IMG/VR virus record: IMGVR_UViG_3300044638_004964
Span: 1 to 64,000 of that record
Reading direction: 5' to 3' (one strand)
Length of the DNA stretch: 64,000 bases
Source: a virus
A program made the position numbers and the translations under genes. The notes under the pieces are model-generated. The model searched no databases. It was not told the DNA's origin and worked only from the letters and a program-made list of their open reading frames with translations. Positions 48,069 through 57,642 of the stretch are shown piece by piece; the first letter of the stretch is position 1; each line of letters begins with the position of its first letter.

Positions 48069-49673
48069 ATGTTGAATTGGTGCCCACTAAGGAATTACAC
48101 TCATTACAGTTTATTGAGGGGTTTTTCAAAGCCAGACGAGTTAGCAGCAAAGTGTAAAGAAGAAGGATATACTGCTTGCGGTATTGCTGATTATAAGACA
48201 ATATCTGGGGTTGTATCTTTTTATCAAGCTTGTCAAAAGAATGGGATAAAACCTATCATTGGTTGCTCATTTGATGACTGCGCTTTGTTTGCTAAGAATA
48301 GTGCCGGTTGGCATGATCTTATTCACCTAGTATCATCTATAGATGATGAAGGTAATATATCTAGCACTATTTGGTCAAACACTCTAAAGAAGGGCAATGT
48401 AATAAAGGTGTCTAATGATGCCTCACTATTTCCCATTAGTTATTATGTTAAAAAAGAAGATGCGACATTGCATCGTATACTATTATGCTCTGAATTAAAA
48501 ACCACACTTCCAAAGATTCAGAAACAAATACGCAATGGTGATCTACCAAAAGATATAGAATATCAATTTACTCACGACGATAAAAACGTTTGGTCAAAGG
48601 AAGAGGCACAAAAAGCAATTAGCTCAACATCATCCAAAAATCTAGATAATATTTCTAGTATTATAAATGAGTGTGAGAGCTATAATATTCTAAGCAAGCC
48701 CAATCTTCCAAAGTTCGCTTGTCCAAATAATCAATCAGAAGAGGATTATTTGAAGGAACTATGTCGCGTTGGCTGGAAAAATATATTAATAGATGGTGAT
48801 AAGGTTTCTAAACCAGAAGATAAAGAAAAGTATCTAGAAAGATTCAAGGAGGAATTTGATGTTATTAAGGGTGCTAATCTATTCGGTTATTTCCTCATTG
48901 TTAGAGACATTATACACTATTGCGAAAGTCAAGGTTGGTTGTGTGGTCCCGGTAGAGGTTCAGCGGCTGGATGCCTAATCTCATATCTTATTGGAATCAC
49001 AAAGATTGATCCAATAGAATTTGACCTACTGTTTGCTAGATTTTATAATGCTGGGCGAAATAGTGAGGACCATATCTCACTTCCAGATATTGATATGGAC
49101 GTTCCCGGCAAGAAGCGTGACGAAGTTATATCTTATCTTAAGAATAAATATGGTCATGATCACGTTAGTCAAATGATTTCGTTTGGTAGGCTACAGGGAA
49201 GAAGTGCTATAAAAGAAGTTTTACGCATAAATGAAGCGTGTTCTTTTGGTGAAATGAACACTATAACAAAGAGTATTCCTAACGAAGCTGAAATTTCTGA
49301 CCAACTTGCCGACATGGATGACGATAATAGATCTATTATACGTTGGGCACTAATTAATAATGCCAATGAATTAAGGGATTTTTGCCACATAAACGAAGAT
49401 GGTAAGCTAGAAGGAAATTATGCTGAGTATTTTGATCAAGCTATAAAGATTGAGGGAACATTTAAAACACAGGGAAAACACGCCGCCGGTGTTGTTATAT
49501 CAGCTAAGAAATTGAATACCGTTTGCCCGATGGTTAAGCAGCGTGATTCATCTGAAAAGATTGCGGGATTAGAAATGGCAGACCTAGAAGCTCTAGGACA
49601 TGTCAAGTTTGACGTTCTAGGAATTAATTTACTAGATAAAATTATGATGATACAAGACTTAACTGGAGTATAA
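48069..49673 (+). CDS. dnaE-N: DNA polymerase III alpha, N-terminal piece
   Basis: The 534-residue protein covers the PHP domain (N-Y-T-H-Y-S-L-L, G-I-K-P-I-I-G) and the C-family palm. G-P-G-R-G-S-A-A-G (293-301) is the conserved nucleotide-binding segment; P-D-I-D-M-D provides catalytic Asp340 and Asp342, and K-F-D-V-L-G the third, Asp515. It stops with D-L-T-G-V at the palm-to-fingers border, where E. coli DnaE continues. The rest is encoded at 51301-52863. No intein motifs are present at the end. The PHP metal residues are partly altered. Confidence 0.92.
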   Translation: MLNWCPLRNYTHYSLLRGFSKPDELAAKCKEEGYTACGIADYKTISGVVSFYQACQKNGIKPIIGCSFDDCALFAKNSAGWHDLIHLVSSIDDEGNISSTIWSNTLKKGNVIKVSNDASLFPISYYVKKEDATLHRILLCSELKTTLPKIQKQIRNGDLPKDIEYQFTHDDKNVWSKEEAQKAISSTSSKNLDNISSIINECESYNILSKPNLPKFACPNNQSEEDYLKELCRVGWKNILIDGDKVSKPEDKEKYLERFKEEFDVIKGANLFGYFLIVRDIIHYCESQGWLCGPGRGSAAGCLISYLIGITKIDPIEFDLLFARFYNAGRNSEDHISLPDIDMDVPGKKRDEVISYLKNKYGHDHVSQMISFGRLQGRSAIKEVLRINEACSFGEMNTITKSIPNEAEISDQLADMDDDNRSIIRWALINNANELRDFCHINEDGKLEGNYAEYFDQAIKIEGTFKTQGKHAAGVVISAKKLNTVCPMVKQRDSSEKIAGLEMADLEALGHVKFDVLGINLLDKIMMIQDLTGV

Positions 49674-49674
49674 A

Positions 49675-50280
49675 ATGGCCACTCAGTGTGGAAAATATAT
49701 TGGTCAAAAATTTGGAATGTTAACTGTTCAAAAAATTACTAGTAAAACCAAAAAATCTCATTATAGGGCCGAATGTTTGTGTGATTGTGGTAATACTGTT
49801 ATACGCCGCATAGATTCTCTAGTACACGATAAATCAAAAAGTTGTGGGTGTTCAGCATTCAAAACAGGGTGCGAACATGCCTTATATAGAGGATACGAAG
49901 GTTTGAGCCTGAGACGCTGGTCTAAAATCAAAACAATGGCAAAAGATCGTGGATATAATGTCAAAATAGATATTAAATATGTCTGGGATTTGTATGAAAA
50001 ACAGGGAAGAAAATGTGCGATAACTGGAGTTCCCATTATCTTCTCTAAACAAAACAAAGACAATGTTGGCACAACAGCATCTTTAGATAGGATAGATAAT
50101 AATAGAGATTATATTGAAGGAAACGTACAGTGGGTGCATAAACGTATAAACATAATGAAAGGTAATATGAATACAAATGAATTTTTAAATATTTGCGAGG
50201 CTGTAGTTGCAAAAAATAAAGAAGAAGATATATTTGAGACACCAGTACACTATACAAGAAAGATGTTTTATGGCAAATAG
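49675..50280 (+). CDS. HNH homing endonuclease inside the split polymerase locus
   Basis: ATG 49675 is two bases after the polymerase stop and uses GGAG from its last codons. The protein has the N-terminal zinc motif (C-L-C-D-C-G-N, C-G-C-S) and a C-terminal core with C-A-I-T-G, T-A-S-L-D-R-I-D-N-N and V-Q-W-V-H-K-R-I-N, the same family as 15946-16479. It probably invaded the polymerase locus by homing. Confidence 0.85.
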   Translation: MATQCGKYIGQKFGMLTVQKITSKTKKSHYRAECLCDCGNTVIRRIDSLVHDKSKSCGCSAFKTGCEHALYRGYEGLSLRRWSKIKTMAKDRGYNVKIDIKYVWDLYEKQGRKCAITGVPIIFSKQNKDNVGTTASLDRIDNNRDYIEGNVQWVHKRINIMKGNMNTNEFLNICEAVVAKNKEEDIFETPVHYTRKMFYGK

Positions 50281-50950
50281 AGATTATATTATATTCGACT
50301 TTGAAACAGGCTCAAGAAATCCTCACAAAACCCAACCAACTCAGATTGCAGCAATAGCTCTAGATGGTAGAAACTTATCAGTTAAGGGACAATTTAATAG
50401 TGAAATCAAGCCCATATTTGACGATGAAGAGGCTATATCTCTTGGGCTAGATCCACTTCAAGATGAAGCTTTAAAGATAACTGGAAAAACTAGAGAGGCT
50501 CTAGCTGAAGCTCCCTCAATTAAATCAGTATGGTCTAAATTTGTAAAGTTTGTTGATCAATATAATTGGAAGGGTGATCCATTTTTTGCTCCAATTCCAG
50601 TTGGATTTAATATCCTTGGTTTCGATATGCACATTGTTAATAGGCTATGTAGAGAATATGGTCCTTGGGATAAAGAGCGAGAACAACAAAAACTATTTAG
50701 TAAAGTCTATAAAGTTGATATCATGGACAATGTTTTCGTATGGACAGAAAGTGATCCATCAGTTAAGTCTATTAGCATGGATTCGCTACGAGAAAGAATG
50801 GGTCTTAGCAAGGAAAATGCTCACGATGCTCTACAGGACGTTAAGGACGAGGCCAATATATTTATCAAGCTCATGAAAACCCATAGATCTGTTTATCAGA
50901 ATATTACTTTTGATAAAGCTTTTGCTAATGGTGGACTGTATGTTAAATAA
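50270..50950 (+). CDS. DnaQ-like 3'-5' exonuclease
   Basis: The start at 50270 overlaps the HNH gene by 11 bases; upstream starts in frame are ignored. The DEDDh motifs are complete: Asp10/Glu12 in F-D-F-E-T-G, Asp119 in N-I-L-G-F-D, and His185/Asp190 in H-D-A-L-Q-D. At 226 residues it is a stand-alone proofreading domain like the E. coli epsilon subunit. Its place between the two polymerase pieces suggests it proofreads for them. Confidence 0.9.
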   Translation: MANRDYIIFDFETGSRNPHKTQPTQIAAIALDGRNLSVKGQFNSEIKPIFDDEEAISLGLDPLQDEALKITGKTREALAEAPSIKSVWSKFVKFVDQYNWKGDPFFAPIPVGFNILGFDMHIVNRLCREYGPWDKEREQQKLFSKVYKVDIMDNVFVWTESDPSVKSISMDSLRERMGLSKENAHDALQDVKDEANIFIKLMKTHRSVYQNITFDKAFANGGLYVK

Positions 50951-51308
50951 AGTTTGCAACAAGTGTAAAAAGGAATTACCAATTGAACATTTTAGCAAAC
51001 ATAGCGGCAGCAATTATTTAAGACCAGAATGTAAATCTTGCAATAATTTGCTAAGTAAAATACGAAGCAGTCTCAGGAAAAAGCATGAAACCCCTCCAGA
51101 AAATTATCAATGTCCAATTTGCAATAGAAGCGAGCATGAGATATCTTCTGGTGGAGGAAATAAAAAAAGCAAGTGGGTGCTAGACCACAATCACCAAAAT
51201 AATAATTTTAGGGGATGGTTATGTCACACATGTAATATGGGTATAGGTTCTTTTTCTGATAATATTGATACATTGTACAAAGCTATAGAGTATTTAAAAA
51301 ATGATTGA
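50940..51308 (+). CDS. endonuclease VII-type HNH nuclease
   Basis: The start at 50940 overlaps the exonuclease stop. The 122-residue protein has an N-terminal zinc site (C-N-K-C, C-K-S-C) and the endonuclease VII core D-H-N-H, then G-W-L-C-H-T-C-N, I-G-S-F-S-D-N. T4 endo VII resolves branched DNA, and this family also includes homing nucleases. Its stop overlaps the second polymerase gene, whose ATG is 51301. Confidence 0.8.
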   Translation: MLNKVCNKCKKELPIEHFSKHSGSNYLRPECKSCNNLLSKIRSSLRKKHETPPENYQCPICNRSEHEISSGGGNKKSKWVLDHNHQNNNFRGWLCHTCNMGIGSFSDNIDTLYKAIEYLKND

Positions 51309-52863
51309 CTACAACGACAAGAAGACTTGGCAATTATTTGCAGAAGGTAAAACTAAGGGTATCTTTCAGTTAGAAAGTAATCTTGGTAAGGCTTGGGCTA
51401 AAAAAGTTGCTCCAACAAATATTGAAGAATTATCTGCTCTTATTGCTATTATTAGACCGGGAACGTTAAAAGCTTTCGTTGATGGAAAGTCTATGACCCA
51501 GCATTACGTTGACAGAAAGCACGGCAGAGAAGAGGTTGTATATTTGCATGAATCTCTGGAAGAAATCTTAAAGCCAACGTATGGGGTTCTAGTTTATCAA
51601 GAGCAGTCCATGCGTATAGCTCAAAAGGTCGCTGGCTTCAATCTACAAGAGGCCGACGTTCTTCGTAAGGCCATTGGAAAGAAAAAGGCTGACCTCATGA
51701 ATGAAGTTAAGAAATCATTTATTGAGGGGTCACAGCGAGTTGGAATGGTAACAAAGGAAGAAGCGGAACAGATTTTCGGATGGATTGAGAAGTCTGCACG
51801 ATATGCTTTCAATAAATCCCACAGTATATCTTATGCCGTATGCTCATATTGGAGTGCCTATTATAAAGCCCACAATACTCCAGAATTCTTTTTATCGTAT
51901 CTGTATTATGCTAATGAAAAGCAAGATCCACACCAAGAAGTTTATGAACTTATTTCTGAAGCAAAGCTATTTGATATACAGGTAAGAACACCTAGTCTTG
52001 CCAATTTCGATACAAAATTTAACTTTAGACATGGGAAGATATACTTTGGGATTAAGGATATCAAATCTCTCACTGGTAAAACTGGCGATAAATTGATAGA
52101 AGCGGTCGAAGAATCAGAAAAGCTTGCTGGTAAAAAAATTACTAAATTCTCATGGTTAGAGTTATTGATATATTTTAGCCCCAATATAAGTTCCACTTCT
52201 TTTAAAGCTTTAGCCTCAATTGGTTTTTATAGAGACTTTGCAGAAAAGATTAGTAGAAATAAAGCGCTGTATGATTATGATATATTTAAGAATTTAACAC
52301 AGGCTGAGAAAACTTGGGTTTTAACTCAATACCCGACTAAAAAGTGGTCAACATTTATGGATTGTTTGAAGGATTTGGCACCAACTAAAAAAGAAGGTGG
52401 TGGAACTAGCAAAGCCGATAGAAGACAATTTATAGAGAATGAACTACAATTATTAATAAATCCACCATACGACTTGGAGGATGAACCAAGCTGGTTAATA
52501 GATCAAGAAATTAAATTCTTAGGCTGTCCAGTTACAATGACTAAAATTGAAACATCCGATACTTCCGCAGCTAATACAACATGTAAAGATGTTGTTAACG
52601 GAAAAAAGGGTAAGGACTTGTGCATAGTTGCCAATGTCCAAAGAGTTTCGGATTATAAAATAACAAAGGGTGAATCAAAAGGCCAAATGATGTCATTTCT
52701 AACAATAGAAGATGATTCATGTATCCTTGATAGCGTTATAGTATTTCCAAAAGTTAGAGATAAGTACAAATATGTGCTTTACGAAGGAAATAATCTAATT
52801 TTCTGTGGGAATGTAGCCGACCACGACTCGTCCTTTATAGTGAACCAAATTCATGAGATTTGA
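51301..52863 (+). CDS. dnaE-C: DNA polymerase III alpha, C-terminal piece
   Basis: The 520-residue protein begins M-I-D-Y-N-D-K-K-T-W, which aligns with the P-L-D-D-K-K segment of E. coli DnaE, directly after the point where the first piece stops. It continues through the fingers domain (I-F-Q-L-E-S, R-P-G-T-L, A-F-N-K-S-H-S at 169-175) to an OB domain (C-I-V-A-N-V, V-I-V-F-P-K). The cyanobacterial split-intein site is at the F-N-K-S-H-S segment, which is intact here. It must assemble with the N-terminal piece to give an active polymerase. Confidence 0.92.
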   Translation: MIDYNDKKTWQLFAEGKTKGIFQLESNLGKAWAKKVAPTNIEELSALIAIIRPGTLKAFVDGKSMTQHYVDRKHGREEVVYLHESLEEILKPTYGVLVYQEQSMRIAQKVAGFNLQEADVLRKAIGKKKADLMNEVKKSFIEGSQRVGMVTKEEAEQIFGWIEKSARYAFNKSHSISYAVCSYWSAYYKAHNTPEFFLSYLYYANEKQDPHQEVYELISEAKLFDIQVRTPSLANFDTKFNFRHGKIYFGIKDIKSLTGKTGDKLIEAVEESEKLAGKKITKFSWLELLIYFSPNISSTSFKALASIGFYRDFAEKISRNKALYDYDIFKNLTQAEKTWVLTQYPTKKWSTFMDCLKDLAPTKKEGGGTSKADRRQFIENELQLLINPPYDLEDEPSWLIDQEIKFLGCPVTMTKIETSDTSAANTTCKDVVNGKKGKDLCIVANVQRVSDYKITKGESKGQMMSFLTIEDDSCILDSVIVFPKVRDKYKYVLYEGNNLIFCGNVADHDSSFIVNQIHEI

Positions 52864-52914
52864 TGTGTTTTTTCAGCCTGTACCTGCTAATATACAAAGA
52901 TAGGAGATCAATAG

Positions 52915-53226
52915 ATGAATATATGTTGTTTTACTGGATATTTGCTAGAAGACCCTCGCATATCCGACATTGATGGTGTTACTCTTGCGGAATTTGTCAT
53001 GGTTGTCTATACTTATAGAAAAACCAAGAGTGGAGAAAAGAACAGAATACCAACATATGTTAGATGCGAAGCTTGGCATACTGGTGCTGAAACACTAGAA
53101 AAATATGCCACCAAGGGAACTAAGCTAAATGTTCACGCTTCTGCCAAGAATGTTTCAAAAGAAGATCAAAGAGTTTTGTTTAGAATTAACGAATTCGACT
53201 TTTGTAATCAAGACTTTGAAGACTAA
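52915..53226 (+). CDS. second SSB-like OB-fold protein (103 aa)
   Basis: AGGAGA precedes the start. The pattern F-T-G-Y-L, P-R-I, L-A-E-F-V-M-V and V-R-C-E-A-W-H-T-G-A-E-T-L matches the SSB fold. It is very different from the SSB at 18941 and ends with an acidic tail (F-C-N-Q-D-F-E-D), like SSB tips that bind partners. It follows the polymerase directly and may be the replication SSB. Confidence 0.72.
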   Translation: MNICCFTGYLLEDPRISDIDGVTLAEFVMVVYTYRKTKSGEKNRIPTYVRCEAWHTGAETLEKYATKGTKLNVHASAKNVSKEDQRVLFRINEFDFCNQDFED

Positions 53227-53882
53227 TGACCATACCAAATAATATTCTTTTAACTTGGAAAGATCGTCAAATTCCAAATTATGTTATTAGCAATATTACA
53301 AAAATCAATCCTAATATAAATATTAGCTTCTTCGATGATAATGATATTAAGAATTTTCTTGAAAGTCATTACGGAAGAAACTATGTGGATTTTTTTAATT
53401 CAATAAAGCTTGGTTATAACAAGGGCGATTTCTTTCGATATTGTTATCTATATAAATATGGTGGATATTATTTTGATATTGATATAGAACATGTTTTACC
53501 AATTTCTGAAATAGTGGATAAAGATACAACATTTTTTAGTATTATATCAGCATTACTTCCGGGACACATATTTCAAGCAATATTATTCTGTGAACCAAAT
53601 CATTTAATTATCAAAAAATGTATAGATGACATGTTTAAGTTTGGCCCAAATCCTCCAATAACTTCATCGTATATTGGTCACACAACAACTTGTATGTTTA
53701 ATAATATAGGATCTTTTTTAGAAGATGTTCCAAGAGAGGGTATCTTCACTAGCAATAAAGAAAAAATATGTTTGGGAAAAGAACGTATGTATAATAGTAG
53801 ATACGTATGTACTTATCAAAATAAAATAATAGCCTTTTCAAGATACAAAAACTATAATAGAGAAATGGGATTTTTAGAATGA
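53226..53882 (+). CDS. GT32-like glycosyltransferase
   Basis: The 218-residue protein has the GT32 pattern I-P-N-N-I-L-L-T-W, F-F-R-Y-C-Y-L-Y-K-Y-G-G and the metal motif F-D-I-D (84-86 DxD). These enzymes add sugars such as mannose or galactose. It is the first gene of an 11-gene island of overlapping or nearly overlapping genes ending at 62317. Confidence 0.78.
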   Translation: MTIPNNILLTWKDRQIPNYVISNITKINPNINISFFDDNDIKNFLESHYGRNYVDFFNSIKLGYNKGDFFRYCYLYKYGGYYFDIDIEHVLPISEIVDKDTTFFSIISALLPGHIFQAILFCEPNHLIIKKCIDDMFKFGPNPPITSSYIGHTTTCMFNNIGSFLEDVPREGIFTSNKEKICLGKERMYNSRYVCTYQNKIIAFSRYKNYNREMGFLE

Positions 53883-55534
53883 GAAAAAAGAGAATTCTAT
53901 TTTGTAGCGAAGCGACATTTTTAAATACAGGATATGCTACATATACTAGAGAGATATTGAATTATCTACATAGTACTGGTAAGTATGAATTAGCGGAAAT
54001 GGCTTCTTATGGTGAAAAAAATGATCCCAGAGCAGCAAATATTCCTTGGAAATTTTATGGTGTTATTCCACCAAATAATGCTAGCGAGGATGAGAAAAAA
54101 CAATATCACTCCTTTCCAACAGCGCAGTTTGGAGAATTAGCATTTGAGCCAACGTGTTTGGATTTTAAACCAGACGTTGTTTGTGATATAAGAGATTTTT
54201 GGATGTTGGATTTTGCTGAACGATCACCATTCAGACCATTCTTTAAATGGTGCATTATGCCAACGGTCGATGCTCGACCACAAGCTAGACAATGGATAGC
54301 AACATACCAATCAGCAGATGCTTGTATAACATATTCAGAATGGGCTGGAGATGTATTAAAAGATCAATCTGGTGATAATATTAACTATTTAGGGATATCG
54401 CCACCATCGGCACATCCAGCATATCAACCAATTGATAATAAAGAAGCGCTGCGTCAAAGTTATGGTATCGATCCAGATTTAAAAATTGTTGGAACAGTTA
54501 TGCGTAATCAAAGACGCAAGCTATACCCAGATCTATTCCAAGCTTTTAAAACTTTATTGGATAGCGTTGATGATAGTTCGAAATATATGTTGTATTGCCA
54601 CACAAGTTATCCAGACTTAGGTTGGGATATTCCAGAATTGTTACAACAATACCAGCTATCGTCCAAAGTATTATTTACATACATATGCGCCCAGACAGGT
54701 AAACCATTTCCATCTTTATTTAAAGGTGCTATTGCTCAATCTCCATTTACTGGTCAGTATGGAGCAACTCTATCCAATGTAAAGCAAGGTGTTGACTATG
54801 AAGATTTATCTAAGATTATAAATCTATTTGATATTTATATTCAATATGCTAATTGTGAAGGATTCGGTCTACCACAGGTAGAAGCTGCCGCTTGTGGCGT
54901 TCCAGTAATGTCCGTTGACTATTCAGCTATGGAAAGCGTTGTTAGGAATTTAGGTGGCATACCATTAACGCCAAAAGCTTTGTACAAAGAATTGGAAACG
55001 GGATGCTTAAGGGCGGTTCCAGATAATGATCTAACGGCCCAAAAATTAATTGAATTTTTTAATCAACCAATTAGCATAAGAAGAAAACATGGATTTGAAA
55101 CTAGACAAGCGTTTTTAAGATATTATCAGTGGAATAAGAGTGGAAAAGTTTGGGAAGATTATTTTGATAGCGTAGAAATACTTCCAGAAGAATTAACTTG
55201 GAAATCTAAACCTAGAATTATACAACCACAACCAAAACCACAAGAAATACCAAAAGGAATGACCCATGAAAGTTTAGCTAGATGGTTGATAACAGACGTT
55301 TTATGTGAGCCAGACAAAGTTAATTCATTTATGGAAGCTAGATTAATAAGAGACTTGATGTATCAAACATCAACAGCTACAACTGGTGGAATGTATTTTA
55401 ATGAGAGCGCTGCCGCTTTTGATGGTAAATTGTCAAGAAGTCCATTTAATTTTGATATAGCATATAATCACATGGCTAACTTGTGTAATAGAAGAAATCA
55501 CTGGGAACAAATAAGAACCAATTACAATAAATAA
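53879..55534 (+). CDS. GT4-type glycosyltransferase (551 aa)
   Basis: The C-terminal GT-B domain has N-C-E-G-F-G-L-P-Q-V-E-A-A-A-C-G, the retaining GT4 signature with both glutamates, and a sugar-nucleotide segment after G-T-V-M-R-N-Q-R-R-K. The N-terminal F-L-N-T-G-Y-A is an acceptor-domain loop. An extra C-terminal helical domain of about 110 residues follows. Confidence 0.82.
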   Translation: MRKKRILFCSEATFLNTGYATYTREILNYLHSTGKYELAEMASYGEKNDPRAANIPWKFYGVIPPNNASEDEKKQYHSFPTAQFGELAFEPTCLDFKPDVVCDIRDFWMLDFAERSPFRPFFKWCIMPTVDARPQARQWIATYQSADACITYSEWAGDVLKDQSGDNINYLGISPPSAHPAYQPIDNKEALRQSYGIDPDLKIVGTVMRNQRRKLYPDLFQAFKTLLDSVDDSSKYMLYCHTSYPDLGWDIPELLQQYQLSSKVLFTYICAQTGKPFPSLFKGAIAQSPFTGQYGATLSNVKQGVDYEDLSKIINLFDIYIQYANCEGFGLPQVEAAACGVPVMSVDYSAMESVVRNLGGIPLTPKALYKELETGCLRAVPDNDLTAQKLIEFFNQPISIRRKHGFETRQAFLRYYQWNKSGKVWEDYFDSVEILPEELTWKSKPRIIQPQPKPQEIPKGMTHESLARWLITDVLCEPDKVNSFMEARLIRDLMYQTSTATTGGMYFNESAAAFDGKLSRSPFNFDIAYNHMANLCNRRNHWEQIRTNYNK

Positions 55535-55538
55535 TAAC

Positions 55539-56657
55539 ATGAAAATACTATACATTGGACATTATAAAGAAGGAAGTGGCTGGTCTAAAGCTGCTATAGA
55601 TTTGATATTATCTATGCACAGCGTTGGTCTTGATGTTACTTGTAGGAATATAAAGTTAACAAATAATAATCCAGAAGTAGATCCAACGATTATAGAATTA
55701 GAAAATAAACCATTATCTGATATAGATATTTGCATACAGCATGTGTTGCCACACCACATGGTAGGCACTCAGAAATTTAAAAAGAACGTCGCCTATTTTG
55801 TTGCAGAATCTAGTACAACTCTATATAATCCTTGGTTTATTTGTTTGCAACACATGGACGAGGTTTGGGTTCCTAATAAGAATTTGATGGACAATTTGAT
55901 TAATGATGGACTAAATAAAGAGGTCAGGGTTGTTCATCATGCGTCAAACAATTCAAAAATGATTCAGCCAGATATTAAATTTACATTCCCTAACAACAGT
56001 AATTTTAAATTTTATTATATTGGTGAATTAAATGATAGAAAAAATGTTGAATCAATTATTAGGTCTTTTCATAGCGAATTCGCAAACTTTGAGCCAGTAT
56101 CTCTAGTATTAAAAATAAAAAAGCATGGAGTGTCTGCACAAGAATTAACAAAATACTGTGAACAAATATGTACAACTATTAAAAAAGAACTTAGGATGCA
56201 CAAGGATGTTGATAGTTATCACAAAGAACTTATTATTGCTGATGATATTGACGATAAGCATATAGATATATTGCACAATTCGTGCGATTGCTTTGTTGCC
56301 CCAAGTCACGGGGAAGGATGGTCTATACCAGCTTTTGACGCTATGAGATATGGTAAAACTCCCATATGTAGCAATGAGGGTGGCCCAAGAGAGTTTATAG
56401 ATAGCAACGATAAGAACACTGGCACTCTTATTAATGGCATATACTCTACGTGTAATCATTCTGATCCAGCCTTTATGGATATATTTACAGGTAGAGAAGA
56501 TTGGTTTATTCCAAGCGAATATGAAATTAAAAAAGCCATGAGATTTTACTATGAAAATCGTGACAAGATAGACAGGAAAGCTGGCTTTAAAACATCAGAG
56601 AAATTTTCATATAAAACTATTGGTAATACGATAAGGGACATTCTAAATGATAAATAG
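55539..56657 (+). CDS. GT4-type glycosyltransferase (372 aa)
   Basis: The signature P-S-H-G-E-G-W-S-I-P-A-F-D-A-M-R-Y-G is GT4-like, with Asp in place of the second usual Glu. The sugar-nucleotide segment Y-I-G-E-L-N-D-R-K-N and N-terminal G-S-G-W-S-K-A loop support a GT-B fold. It overlaps the next gene by 11 bases. Confidence 0.8.
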   Translation: MKILYIGHYKEGSGWSKAAIDLILSMHSVGLDVTCRNIKLTNNNPEVDPTIIELENKPLSDIDICIQHVLPHHMVGTQKFKKNVAYFVAESSTTLYNPWFICLQHMDEVWVPNKNLMDNLINDGLNKEVRVVHHASNNSKMIQPDIKFTFPNNSNFKFYYIGELNDRKNVESIIRSFHSEFANFEPVSLVLKIKKHGVSAQELTKYCEQICTTIKKELRMHKDVDSYHKELIIADDIDDKHIDILHNSCDCFVAPSHGEGWSIPAFDAMRYGKTPICSNEGGPREFIDSNDKNTGTLINGIYSTCNHSDPAFMDIFTGREDWFIPSEYEIKKAMRFYYENRDKIDRKAGFKTSEKFSYKTIGNTIRDILNDK

Positions 56658-57642
56658 TATAAAAAGGATAATCAACTGCTGTAATAGAGATATTAATGCG
56701 GGATTTAATATATTAACGTTTCCAACCCACGAAAGATATGAAAGTCAGTTAGCAAAAACTGGGCATAATTTTTATTCATTCAATATCAAGGATGGCAAAA
56801 AGTGGAATAGGGAACAAATAACTCCTCCAGAAAATTATCATATTCTTCCAGAAGGATATATTTGCGAATACATACCTTATGATTTTATTTTGGTGCAAAG
56901 TAAATTTTGGCAATATCAAGTCGCACAGCAAATTAATCAAACTCTGATGCTTCCGATAATTGTATTAGAACACACTTTACCAACACCGCAGACAATATCA
57001 GAACAAAATATACAAATAATGAAAAAAATGGTAGGAGATATTAATATTTTTATCTCTGAATATTCTCAAAAAGAATGGAATATAGAAGCTGCATCTAATG
57101 TTATTCATCATGGCATAGATACTAATACTTTTAAGCCATTGGATTTGGATAAAGAAAATACCATACTGACTGTTGCTAATAATTTTGTTAATCGTGATTA
57201 CTGTCTAAATTATAGCGGGTGGAAAAGAGTAACTAATGGATTACCAGTAAAATTGATTGGGGACACAAAAGGATTATCAGTATCAGCTTCGTCTACAGAT
57301 GAACTTGTTGAGGAATACAATAAGTGCGCTGTTTATTTTAATAGTTCAACAATTAGTCCAATCCCAACATCTTTACTTGAAGCCATGTCTTGCGGTTGTG
57401 CCATTGTGTCCACTGCAACCTGTATGATACCAGAAATTATACAGAATGGAATAAATGGATTTATATCAAACGATGAAGAAGAATTGAAAGGCTATATTAA
57501 AATATTACTAGAGGATGAAAACTTGAGAAAGAAAATCGGAAATGAAGCTAGAAATACTATACTAGAAAAGTTTTCTCAAGATACATTCATAAACCAATGG
57601 AATAACGTGTTCAATAAAATTTACGAGGTTTCTACAAAATGA
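56647..57642 (+). CDS. GT4-type glycosyltransferase (331 aa)
   Basis: The C-terminal domain has I-P-T-S-L-L-E-A-M-S-C-G-C-A-I-V-S-T and the I-P-E-I-I motif, GT4 hallmarks, though the first glutamate of the E-x7-E pair is replaced by Pro. The N-terminal acceptor domain includes H-H-G-I-D near residue 156. It overlaps both neighbours. Confidence 0.77.
   Translation: MINSIKRIINCCNRDINAGFNILTFPTHERYESQLAKTGHNFYSFNIKDGKKWNREQITPPENYHILPEGYICEYIPYDFILVQSKFWQYQVAQQINQTLMLPIIVLEHTLPTPQTISEQNIQIMKKMVGDINIFISEYSQKEWNIEAASNVIHHGIDTNTFKPLDLDKENTILTVANNFVNRDYCLNYSGWKRVTNGLPVKLIGDTKGLSVSASSTDELVEEYNKCAVYFNSSTISPIPTSLLEAMSCGCAIVSTATCMIPEIIQNGINGFISNDEEELKGYIKILLEDENLRKKIGNEARNTILEKFSQDTFINQWNNVFNKIYEVSTK

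Noticed and set aside
49600-51310. Intein or group I intron joining the two dnaE pieces
   Set aside because: No intein end motifs occur, and the insert is filled by three overlapping ORFs with ribosome sites. I could not identify a group I core by eye; RNA data would be decisive, so this is rejected only provisionally.
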